Shown in pieces: positions 1 to 5,634 of a DNA stretch of 5,634 bases (the first letter of the stretch is position 1; each line of letters begins with the position of its first letter). Origin of the DNA: Candidatus Omnitrophota bacterium (GTDB lineage Bacteria > Omnitrophota > Koll11 > Zapsychrales > Zapsychraceae); contig JAGLMJ010000077.1 of assembly GCA_023140095.1 (NCBI GenBank), positions 1 to 5,634 of the forward strand. Direction: 5' to 3'. The position numbers and the translations under genes are program-made. The notes under the pieces were generated by a model. The model made no database searches. It saw only the letters and a list, made by a program, of their open reading frames with translations, and was not told where the DNA came from.

Positions 1-442
1 ATGGATCAGTTTGTTTATCTAAAATGGCCTGTAACTTCTCATTGATCTTTTCTCTTTGGGATAAGAGCTCGTCAAGCTCCATTTCCCCTAAGACGCTACG
101 CAAAGTCGTTTGAGCCATCTGTGACGTGGCATATTGATAATTTTGGACTTCAACGGTCGCTTTCGTCGGGTCCATAACCCTAAAATAAGTAACCGCATTG
201 ACTTTAGCCGAAACATTATCTTTGGTAATGATATCTTGAGGCGGGACATCTAATGTGATCAGCCGGAGGCTGACAACGACCGCACGGTCAATGGGCCAGA
301 ACGCTAAAATAATCCCGGGGCCTTTCGGCTTCTCAAGAACACGCCCTAAACGGAAAATAACCGCGCGTTCATATTCGTTAAGGATTTTAACACTATTGAA
401 TAACCATACGATAAACAGGCCTAGAATAATCATTGGGGACAT
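1..442 (-). CDS. Slipin / stomatin-like SPFH (band 7) membrane protein, 3' part cut off by the window
   Basis: This encodes the first 147 residues of a slipin, a membrane-anchored SPFH/band 7 scaffold protein. Residues 4-17 form a short hydrophobic anchor. They are followed by [12 protein letters not shown] (23-34), a [16 protein letters not shown] block (74-89) and [20 protein letters not shown] (112-131), all typical of bacterial slipins of the YbbK/QmcA type. Family members are usually about 250-260 residues, so roughly 100 C-terminal residues, including the helical oligomerisation region, lie beyond position 1. The ATG at 440-442 is chosen because an AGGAG ribosome-binding site (449-453) stands 6 nt upstream; another in-frame ATG three codons later is less well placed. 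The gene starts 15 nt after the nfeD stop, giving the classic NfeD-slipin pair. In a Pyrococcus pair the NfeD protease cleaves near the C-terminus of its stomatin partner; here that region is not visible. The family call is firm and the precise role is unknown. Confidence 0.93.
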   Translation of the reverse strand, partial: MSPMIILGLFIVWLFNSVKILNEYERAVIFRLGRVLEKPKGPGIILAFWPIDRAVVVSLRLITLDVPPQDIITKDNVSAKVNAVTYFRVMDPTKATVEVQNYQYATSQMAQTTLRSVLGEMELDELLSQREKINEKLQAILDKQTDP

Positions 443-457
443 AACGATCTCCTTTCA

Positions 458-1915
458 TTACTTCTTTTTGATTTTTACGGTTAATCCTTCCACTTCTTCA
501 ACAATAACCTCGTCACCTTTTCTAACGGCTTCATCACTGACCGCGTTCCACAACTCTCCGTGAACAAAGACCTTTCCCTTTTTCCCGGGTGCAAAATGCG
601 TTTTTGCTTCTCCAATGCCTCCAATCAAGCCCTCTTGACCTCCATGGACCTTGGCGCGATGGGCGACGATAACCGAGCGCACAAGGAACAACGTGATCGC
701 TGATGTTGTCAGTGAAAAAGCAATGATCGCTGATTTTGAAACACGCATGATCGGGTCCGTCGATTCAAAAAGAAGCATCGACCCCAGGATCATACACGTC
801 AGGCCGCCTAATGTCAGCACACCGAATGTCGGCGTATACGCTTCAGTAATGAGAAGGATGAGTCCCAAAATGATCAGGGCCAGTCCGGCATAATTCGTCG
901 GCAGTGTCTGCATGCTGTAAAAAGCGAGGATCAAGAATACGATCCCCAAAACACCGGGCACGCCAAAACCCGGATGGGTCACTTCAAATAATAATCCATA
1001 AAAACCGAGGATCATTAAAAAGTAGGCGATATTGGGATTCGCAAGGACATTGAAGAATTTCTGGCGTGAATCCATTTCAATGGATTCAATATAAGCGCCC
1101 TTTGTTTTTAATATGACTTCCTCGCCGTTGACCACAACGCCGCGGCCGTCCAACTGCTTAAGCAGGTCTTCATCGCTTTTCGCAAGAATCTCGACGACCC
1201 CCTTTTCAATCGCTTCCTCGGAGGTAATTGAAGCGCTCTTCGCAACGCTTTCAATAGCCCACTCAACGTTACGTCCTCTTTCTTTTGCAATCGCCTTGAT
1301 AAAAGCGACCGTATCCTGCAGGAGTTTACTTTCCATCGGATTGTCGTCGGCCTTTAATTCTTCTTCCTCTTGTACTCCCTCCTCAACTAACTCCTCGCTC
1401 CCTCCTTTTTTTTCCTGCGTGATCTTTTTAGCCTTTCTTAGATCTTTAATAAGCTTTTTTAATTCATCCCAGTCGCCGGACCGTCGAGGCGCCGAGCCGC
1501 CCATCTGGACCGGATGCGCCGCACCGATATTGGTCGACGGCGCCATGGCGGCAACATGACTGGCATACGTGATAAATACACCTGCCGATCCCGCCCTCGA
1601 TCCGCTGGGCGCGATATAAACAACGATCGGAACTTTCGAGGTCAGCATTTTCTTGACGATCATGCGCGTTGAACTCAGCAAGCCGCCGGGCGTATCCATT
1701 TTAATGATCAGACACTGCGCATTTTCTCGATAGGCCCGGTCAATCGCCTCAATGATATAGTCCGCCGTCACCGGATTGATCGTATCATCATCCAACTGAA
1801 TCACCTGAACTTTATTCTCAGGGACAGAATAAGATGTTTGCAGGGGCAAAAGGAAAAATCCTGCGCAGATCAGGAAAGCACAGATTAAAGTTCGGATCAA
1901 TTTCGATAATGGCAT
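458..1915 (-). CDS. nfeD: Long-form NfeD: membrane-bound ClpP-class serine protease
   Basis: This 485-residue protein has the full long-form NfeD layout. Residues 6-29 are a signal peptide or N-terminal anchor. The ClpP-like protease domain (about 35-270) carries the DTPGGL oxyanion motif (74-79), the probable nucleophile Ser110 in GSAGVFI, and the probable general base Lys207 in AFIKAIAKERGRN, matching the Ser/Lys dyad described for Pyrococcus PH1510. Five predicted membrane helices follow (about 296-312, 317-333, 341-358, 364-383, 394-413). A C-terminal OB-fold NfeD domain (about 425-485) contains GKVFVHGELWNA. Unusually, about 50 extra, highly charged residues (roughly 140-193) separate the catalytic Ser and Lys. 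The ATG start lies 1 nt after the pepA stop and uses an AGGA site (1925-1928) inside the end of pepA, implying translational coupling. The slipin partner follows 15 nt downstream. The protein probably cleaves membrane or envelope proteins on the outer face of the cytoplasmic membrane; its substrate is unknown. Confidence 0.95.
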   Translation of the reverse strand: MPLSKLIRTLICAFLICAGFFLLPLQTSYSVPENKVQVIQLDDDTINPVTADYIIEAIDRAYRENAQCLIIKMDTPGGLLSSTRMIVKKMLTSKVPIVVYIAPSGSRAGSAGVFITYASHVAAMAPSTNIGAAHPVQMGGSAPRRSGDWDELKKLIKDLRKAKKITQEKKGGSEELVEEGVQEEEELKADDNPMESKLLQDTVAFIKAIAKERGRNVEWAIESVAKSASITSEEAIEKGVVEILAKSDEDLLKQLDGRGVVVNGEEVILKTKGAYIESIEMDSRQKFFNVLANPNIAYFLMILGFYGLLFEVTHPGFGVPGVLGIVFLILAFYSMQTLPTNYAGLALIILGLILLITEAYTPTFGVLTLGGLTCMILGSMLLFESTDPIMRVSKSAIIAFSLTTSAITLFLVRSVIVAHRAKVHGGQEGLIGGIGEAKTHFAPGKKGKVFVHGELWNAVSDEAVRKGDEVIVEEVEGLTVKIKKK

Positions 1916-1916
1916 A

Positions 1917-3371
1917 TTAGTTATTCCTCAGATAATGTGTTATCAACCGGACACCGGCTCCGGTCGCGCCAGGACCGAAATACATTCTCCCTTCACTTTC
2001 GTCAAAAGCCGTTCCGGCAATATCAAGATGGGCCCATGTTGTCCCGTCGGTAAACTGGTGCAGGAACTCCGCCGCCGTGATCGTTCCGGCCGATCCTTTG
2101 GGATATCCCAAATTGCGGATGTCCGCTATTTTTGATTTTACGGCATCCTTTAATTCCGGGTAGATCGGCAGCCGCCAGACCCGGTCATCCGTCTCGTTAG
2201 ACGAACGCACCAAACCCCTCGAGAACTGATCATCAGTGGTCATCAATCCCGTATAATCATTGCCCAAAGCGACCACACACGAGCCGGTCAGTGTCGCAAT
2301 ATCAATGATCCGGGATGGTTTATAATTCTTAACAACATAAGAGATCGCATCAGCCAGAACCAGCCGCCCTTCGGCATCCGTGTTGGCAACCTCGACCGTC
2401 TTTCCCGAATAGCCGCAGATCACATCGCCGGGCTTATAAGCCCCCGGCCCGACCGCATTTTCCGCAAGGGCGCAAACGAAAAGGATATTTTTCTTCAAGT
2501 TAAGCGCGATCGCGTTTTTCAACGTTCCGATAACAGCAGCGGCCCCGCCCATATCCAACCGCATCGTTTCAATATGCCCTGATGCTTTTATATTCAGACC
2601 GCCCGTATCAAAGGTGATCCCCTTGCCAATAAAAGCGGTGTAATCCCCTTTTTTCGACAAGCCGTCATACTTAATAATGATCAGCTTCGGTTCCTTCTTA
2701 CTGCCCTGATTTACGGCTAAGTGCAGCCCAAGCTTTTTGGCTTTCATTTCTTTTTTATTCAATATCTCCAAAGAAATGTTTTTCTCTCCCGCCACCAAAT
2801 GGCGGATAACCTTTTCGATATAATCGGACGTCACGGTATCCGCATTATCATTGACCAGGTCGCGGGTGAAATTAACCCCCTCGCAAATTTGGATAACCTC
2901 TTCATAAACTTTTTTCTTTTGAGCGGCAATAAAGATCTTTTTATCCTTCATATCGATCGTCTTATTGTCTTTCTTCTTCGTTTGATATTTCCTCCATGCA
3001 TACGTACCGATCAAAATGGATTCAACGACAGCTTTGACGATCTTGTCATCTTTAGGAAGAACGATCTCAAACTCTTGCGCCTTATTGAGCGAAGAGGATA
3101 ATAGGGCTTTGCGGACGGTTATACGAAGCGCCGTAAGAGACAGATCTTTTGGATCTCCGATACCAACTAAAAGGGCAAGCGTATTGCTCAGTAACAGAGG
3201 GAAGATCTGCCCGTCTTCACCGGAAAACTGATCTGACCGGGCCAGGGCCGCAATCTGATCCGTTAATGCTTTATTTATAAATGAAAATGCTTTCTTCCTT
3301 GTTTGATCCTCATCAACTAATATGACCGTAACCGGTTTATCAAATTGGATGGATGTCCGAAATGTGATCAC
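1917..3371 (-). CDS. pepA: Leucyl aminopeptidase (cytosol aminopeptidase, peptidase family M17)
   Basis: This 484-residue M17 aminopeptidase removes N-terminal residues, preferentially leucine, from peptides in the cytoplasm using two divalent metals. The variable N-terminal domain spans about 1-160 and the catalytic domain about 165-484. All expected catalytic residues are visible: Lys250 and Asp255 in GKGITFDTGG, Lys262, Asp273 in RLDMGGAAAV, and Asp332, Glu334 and Arg336 in the signature NTDAEGRLVLAD (330-341). These keep a constant offset of 20 from the E. coli PepA positions as I recall them. The C-terminus ends in the usual GPGATGAGVRLI block. Length is normal for the family. The start codon is GTG at 3369-3371, supported by AAGGA (3378-3382) 6 nt upstream and by family alignment at MITFRTS. 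It is the first gene of a tight operon with nfeD and the slipin. Some PepA homologues also bind DNA; nothing here shows whether this one does. Confidence 0.96.
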   Translation of the reverse strand: MITFRTSIQFDKPVTVILVDEDQTRKKAFSFINKALTDQIAALARSDQFSGEDGQIFPLLLSNTLALLVGIGDPKDLSLTALRITVRKALLSSSLNKAQEFEIVLPKDDKIVKAVVESILIGTYAWRKYQTKKKDNKTIDMKDKKIFIAAQKKKVYEEVIQICEGVNFTRDLVNDNADTVTSDYIEKVIRHLVAGEKNISLEILNKKEMKAKKLGLHLAVNQGSKKEPKLIIIKYDGLSKKGDYTAFIGKGITFDTGGLNIKASGHIETMRLDMGGAAAVIGTLKNAIALNLKKNILFVCALAENAVGPGAYKPGDVICGYSGKTVEVANTDAEGRLVLADAISYVVKNYKPSRIIDIATLTGSCVVALGNDYTGLMTTDDQFSRGLVRSSNETDDRVWRLPIYPELKDAVKSKIADIRNLGYPKGSAGTITAAEFLHQFTDGTTWAHLDIAGTAFDESEGRMYFGPGATGAGVRLITHYLRNN

Positions 3372-3377
3372 GCTTTT

Positions 3378-3382
3378 TCCTT
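3378..3382 (-). promoter_or_regulatory. Ribosome-binding site that fixes the GTG start of pepA
   Basis: On the minus strand AAGGA lies 6 nt before the GTG at 3369-3371. It decides in favour of this non-ATG start and agrees with the usual N-terminal start of M17 aminopeptidases. Confidence 0.7.
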
Positions 3383-3392
3383 TCTTGCTAGT

Positions 3393-3460
3393 ACATTGTA
3401 ACGGAAGTCTTTAAACAATAAGCCGGTACAAAAGCGTATTCCTAATTAATGTTACAATGT
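3393..3460 (-). repeat. 10-bp perfect inverted repeat in the pepA leader (arms 3393-3402 and 3451-3460)
   Basis: The plus strand reads ACATTGTAAC at 3393-3402 and its exact reverse complement GTTACAATGT at 3451-3460, separated by 48 nt. Three further outer bases (3389-3391) also match after one mismatch. The repeat is seen directly. It could be a pair of operator half-sites for a regulator, or the two arms of a long-range stem in the pepA mRNA leader. The arm nearest pepA ends 10 nt before the ribosome-binding site. That arm also contains TACAAT on the minus strand (3395-3400), a possible second -10 box, although no matching -35 box is evident. Which role applies cannot be told from sequence alone. 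Confidence 0.55.
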
Positions 3461-3461
3461 C

Positions 3462-3506
3462 CTAAGAGAGTAATTTTGAACTCTGGCCGCGCAGAGATAT
3501 AAACAT
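3462..3506 (-). CDS. Possible 14-codon leader ORF upstream of pepA
   Basis: A short ORF starts at ATG 3504-3506 and ends at TAG 3462-3464, encoding MFISLRGQSSKLLS. A purine-rich GAGGGG (3515-3520) lies 8 nt upstream of the ATG and could act as a ribosome-binding site. The stop codon falls one base before the first arm of the 10-bp inverted repeat, so a ribosome stopping there would cover that arm. ORFs of this length are common by chance and the peptide matches nothing I recognise, so this is a weak call made for its position only. Confidence 0.2.
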   Translation of the reverse strand: MFISLRGQSSKLLS

Positions 3507-3561
3507 CAGCCCCGCCCCTCTATAGTATTAAGAACAATTACAATATTTAAAGATAAAGTCC

Positions 3562-3590
3562 ATTATATTACGAACAGAATGGCATTACAA
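3562..3590 (-). promoter_or_regulatory. Sigma70-type promoter for the pepA-nfeD-slipin operon
   Basis: Reading the minus strand, TTGTAA (-35, 3585-3590, 4 of 6 consensus bases) is separated by exactly 17 nt from a perfect TATAAT (-10, 3562-3567). Transcription would begin near 3555, leaving an untranslated leader of about 185 nt before pepA. It lies in the AT-rich gap after the HD-GYP gene and is the best promoter match noticed in the window. The rest of the 280-nt gap (3372-3651) holds the possible leader ORF, the 10-bp inverted repeat and a small 5-bp hairpin at 3481-3496. No convincing terminator was found for the upstream operon. Confidence 0.6.
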
Positions 3591-3651
3591 GGCATAAGAA
3601 AACCATATATTTAAGGGAAAACCGATGATGTCTTTGGAGGATTGTTGCGTA

Positions 3652-4710
3652 TTATTGTTCGCCATACTTCTCATGAATACGGCGGATCTGAGGCAGTATC
3701 TTAAAAAAACAATCAACAACATGCGGGTCAAAATGGAAGCCGCTCTCTTTTTTGATCTCTGCAAGAGCATCCTCCCCCGGCCAGGCTTCCTTGTAGGGCC
3801 GCTTGCTCGTTAAGGCATCAAACACATCGCACAATCCGCATATCCGGCCAACTAAAGGAATATCCCCCCCTTTAAGCCCCTTCGGATAACCGGTTCCGTC
3901 CCATTTTTCATGGTGCGTCAAAGCAATTTCTTCCCCCATTTTCAAGAATTTTGAAGTGCTTCCGGACAATAACTCCGCTCCGATCGTCGTGTGCGTTTTC
4001 ATAGTTCTCAGTTCTTCGGGATTTAATTTGCCGGGTTTTTGTAAAATACGGTCAGGAATGCCGATCTTACCGATATCATGCAGAGAACTGGCTGTTGAAA
4101 TGATCTCACATTCTTCCGGACCGAATCCGACAGCTGCGGCAAGATGGTAAATATACAAACTCATCCTGGCCGTATGAATCCCCGTTTCTGAATCCCGGTA
4201 TTCGACTGCCCGGCTTAACCGATGGATAGCGTCTATTTGGGATTGGTACAGCTGCTCCGTCCTCTCCTGAACCCTCCGCTCCAATAGACGATTCTGGTCG
4301 CGTATCTGCTTATGCAGCATGCGCACCTCAAGGAAATTGCGAATCCTCAAGAGCACTTCAATGCTGTCGTAGGGCTTCACAAGAAAATCCTTGGCCCCCG
4401 CTTCTAAAGCGGAAAATTGGATGACCCTGTTCCTCTCTTGGGAAATGACAAGGATCGGAAGATAATCTTCTTCTTCGGTTTCCTTCAATTGCTCCATGAT
4501 CTTAAAGCCCTCCATATGCGGCATATGCAGATCGAGGATAAGAAGATCAGGTTTAATCCTATGATAAAGTTCCTGAACTTGGTAGGGGTCACGGGTGGCC
4601 TTAATGTTGGTATAACCGGCATCGGAGAGAACCTTAACAAGAATACGGACGCTTGTAGCTTCATCATCAACAATGAAAATTTTGGCATTGGCAAAAGGTT
4701 CTTTACGCAT
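3652..4710 (-). CDS. Response regulator with REC and HD-GYP domains (probable cyclic di-GMP phosphodiesterase)
   Basis: This 352-residue two-domain regulator has an N-terminal receiver domain (about 9-125) with acidic pocket Asp15/Asp16, phospho-acceptor Asp60 in LILDLHMP, Ser90 and Lys112 in VKP. A helical, probably coiled-coil linker (about 128-160) leads to an HD-GYP domain (about 160-345). The domain keeps its key residues: His179 in TGIHTARMS, His211-Asp212 in LHDIGKIGIPD, His240, His266-His267 and the GYP triad (275-277 region) in HHEKWDGTGYP, and Asp295. It therefore looks catalytically competent and should hydrolyse cyclic di-GMP to pGpG or GMP when controlled by phosphorylation; no DNA-binding domain is present. 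No sensor kinase lies in the window. The ATG start at 4708-4710 is 6 nt after the surE stop and has no clear ribosome-binding site, suggesting translational coupling to surE. The domain call is firm; activity and process controlled are inferred. Confidence 0.93.
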   Translation of the reverse strand: MRKEPFANAKIFIVDDEATSVRILVKVLSDAGYTNIKATRDPYQVQELYHRIKPDLLILDLHMPHMEGFKIMEQLKETEEEDYLPILVISQERNRVIQFSALEAGAKDFLVKPYDSIEVLLRIRNFLEVRMLHKQIRDQNRLLERRVQERTEQLYQSQIDAIHRLSRAVEYRDSETGIHTARMSLYIYHLAAAVGFGPEECEIISTASSLHDIGKIGIPDRILQKPGKLNPEELRTMKTHTTIGAELLSGSTSKFLKMGEEIALTHHEKWDGTGYPKGLKGGDIPLVGRICGLCDVFDALTSKRPYKEAWPGEDALAEIKKESGFHFDPHVVDCFFKILPQIRRIHEKYGEQ

Positions 4711-4716
4711 GAGTCT

Positions 4717-5469
4717 TTAAATTTTCCAATCATTCAGTTTCTCTAGAAATGAATGGTCCGTTTGATCGCTCTGGATCGGTGTTACAGTAATATAATTATT
4801 GTGTAACGCATTGCTGTCGATCGAATTGTCTTTTTTCGTTACCGGTATTTTCCCGGTCATCCAGTAATATTCTCTGCAACCGGGGTCCATTCGCTTACGG
4901 AAAACCTCGTGAATGGGAACCAGGCCTTGACGTGTCAGCTTAATGCCTTTGATCTGAGACATCTTTTTATTGGGAACATTAACGTTAAGAAAAGTTCCCT
5001 TCGGCATTTTTTCCTTCATGATAAACTTGGTCATCTTCGCGCTGATCTTCGCCGAATACGTAAAGTCCGGATTGACAAATGTCGCCAACGAAACGGCTAA
5101 AGACGGTATCCCCATTAAGGCCCCTTCCCGCGCGCCGGCAACCGTTCCCGAATAAAAAACACTGCATCCGTCATTAGGCCCCAGATTGATCCCGGAGACA
5201 ACAACATCCGGCTTATGCTTTAAAAGCACCCCCACGGCAAACTTAACACAATCCGCCGGAGTACCGCTGATACCCGTGCCAAAATCACATCCTTTACGCT
5301 TAATTTTTTTATGCCAAATCGGATGCGCCAGCGTTATCGCATGCCCGATCGAACTCCTTTCGGAATCAGGGGCCACAACCGTGACTTTTCCTAATTTCTT
5401 AAGCTGTAAATAAAGCGCATAAATGCCTTCGGCATAGATCCCATCGTCATTCGTTAATAATATATGCAT
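4717..5469 (-). CDS. surE: 5'/3'-nucleotidase SurE (survival protein E)
   Basis: SurE is a metal-dependent phosphatase acting on nucleoside 5'- and 3'-monophosphates, with exopolyphosphatase activity in some members. From the ATG at 5467-5469 the protein is 250 residues, the normal family length, and begins MHILLTNDDG, exactly where the family begins. The metal-binding residues are present: Asp8 and Asp9 in TNDDG, Ser39 in APDSERSS, and Asn95 in VVSGINLGPN. The YSGTVAGAREG block also fits. The same frame is open upstream to a TTG at 5505, adding 12 residues, but those codons overlap the arm of a terminal inverted repeat and have no family counterpart, so the ATG is preferred. Neither start has a good Shine-Dalgarno sequence. 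A TATAAA at 5485-5490, on the edge of the repeat, could be a -10 box giving a very short leader. The HD-GYP regulator follows 6 nt downstream. Confidence 0.93.
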   Translation of the reverse strand: MHILLTNDDGIYAEGIYALYLQLKKLGKVTVVAPDSERSSIGHAITLAHPIWHKKIKRKGCDFGTGISGTPADCVKFAVGVLLKHKPDVVVSGINLGPNDGCSVFYSGTVAGAREGALMGIPSLAVSLATFVNPDFTYSAKISAKMTKFIMKEKMPKGTFLNVNVPNKKMSQIKGIKLTRQGLVPIHEVFRKRMDPGCREYYWMTGKIPVTKKDNSIDSNALHNNYITVTPIQSDQTDHSFLEKLNDWKI

Positions 5470-5486
5470 AGATGATAAGTCGTTTT

Positions 5487-5632
5487 TATACTGGTTCTTA
5501 ATCAAAATTCCGTATCATTGCCTTATTAACGTTCAATGGTTTTGATTGAATATTAATGATTGCAATGCTTAATGTTGGTTTAATGAAATTCAACAGTTTA
5601 ACCACCAGAAAATCTCATTAAGAACCAGTATA
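5487..5632. repeat. 146-bp AT-rich stretch with perfect 16-bp terminal inverted repeats, MITE-like
   Basis: The sequence TATACTGGTTCTTAAT at 5487-5502 is repeated as its exact reverse complement at 5617-5632, enclosing 114 nt of about 30 percent G+C with no ORF of note. Inside is an imperfect hairpin: ATTAA 5525-5529 pairs with 5553-5557 and TTCAAT 5532-5537 pairs with 5545-5550 around a 7-nt loop. The ends begin and finish with TA, as would be left by a TA-targeting transposase. This layout fits a miniature inverted-repeat element, but a long intergenic hairpin with a regulatory role is also possible. The right flank is only two bases, so target-site duplication cannot be judged. One arm lies 18 nt upstream of the surE ATG. 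Confidence 0.5.
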
Positions 5633-5634
5633 GG

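Noticed and set aside
255..563. Plus-strand ORF of 102 codons crossing the slipin-nfeD junction
   Set aside because: It spans two well-supported minus-strand genes and has a composition typical of a shadow frame.
1113..1559. Plus-strand ORF of 148 codons opposite nfeD
   Set aside because: It is the complement of the NfeD protease domain, with a Ser/Phe/Leu-rich composition expected from an antisense frame, and shows no family features.
2721..3101. Plus-strand ORF of 126 codons opposite pepA
   Set aside because: It is antisense to a clear M17 aminopeptidase and has no recognisable motif or ribosome-binding site of note.
3481..3496. Small hairpin CTCTG/CAGAG as a rho-independent terminator
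   Set aside because: The stem is only 5 bp and no T-run follows on either strand, so it does not qualify as a terminator for the upstream operon.
3527..3535. Nine-base match ATTAAGAAC to the arm of the inverted-repeat element at 5617-5632
   Set aside because: The match stops after nine AT-rich bases and has no partner arm nearby, so it is probably chance.
3598..3623. Direct repeat of GAAAACC (3598-3604 and 3617-3623)
   Set aside because: Only two copies of a 7-base word in AT-rich intergenic DNA; no array or spacing pattern that would suggest a binding site or CRISPR.
3372..3651. A tRNA or other known structured RNA in the intergenic gap
   Set aside because: No TPsiC-like GGTTCGA box, cloverleaf or recognised riboswitch core was found on either strand.
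4417..4746. Plus-strand ORF of 109 codons opposite the receiver domain
   Set aside because: It mirrors the conserved receiver domain of the response regulator and crosses into the end of surE; no independent support.

Overview
The window reads as a compact bacterial chromosome segment in which every recognisable gene lies on the minus strand. By eye the coding sequence is moderate in G+C (mid-40s percent) and the two intergenic stretches are AT-richer. A long-form NfeD serine protease paired with a slipin, an HD-GYP response regulator and a bacterial-type leucyl aminopeptidase all point to Bacteria. Nothing fixes the phylum. A Gram-negative, environmental lineage (for example PVC/Omnitrophota-like or deltaproteobacterial) is only a weak guess. 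No phage genes, transposase, rRNA, tRNA or CRISPR array were seen.

Layout in transcription order (right to left). (1) Positions 5487-5632 hold a 146-bp AT-rich stretch bounded by perfect 16-bp inverted repeats. It resembles a small non-autonomous terminal-repeat element and sits directly upstream of surE. (2) surE (5'/3'-nucleotidase, 4717-5469) is followed after 6 nt by a REC-HD-GYP response regulator (3652-4710), so the two are probably co-transcribed. (3) The 280-nt gap 3372-3651 carries a good sigma70-type promoter facing left (3562-3590), a possible 14-codon leader ORF (3462-3506), and a 10-bp inverted repeat (3393-3402 with 3451-3460) just before the next ribosome-binding site. (4) pepA (1917-3371, GTG start), nfeD (458-1915, 1 nt after pepA) and a slipin (442 leftwards, cut by the window edge, 15 nt after nfeD) form a tight operon with clear Shine-Dalgarno sequences.

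Working together: NfeD-type ClpP-class membrane proteases and slipins are an established pair, the slipin being a membrane scaffold and, in an archaeal example, a substrate of the protease. Placing a cytosolic M17 aminopeptidase first in the same operon suggests a proteolysis and peptide-turnover unit, which is an inference. In the upstream operon, HD-GYP phosphodiesterases degrade cyclic di-GMP to pGpG/GMP and SurE dephosphorylates nucleoside monophosphates, so the pair could clear the breakdown product. This is also inference. The points most worth a second look are the inverted-repeat element at the right edge, the structured leader of pepA, and an unusual charged insertion between the catalytic Ser and Lys of NfeD.
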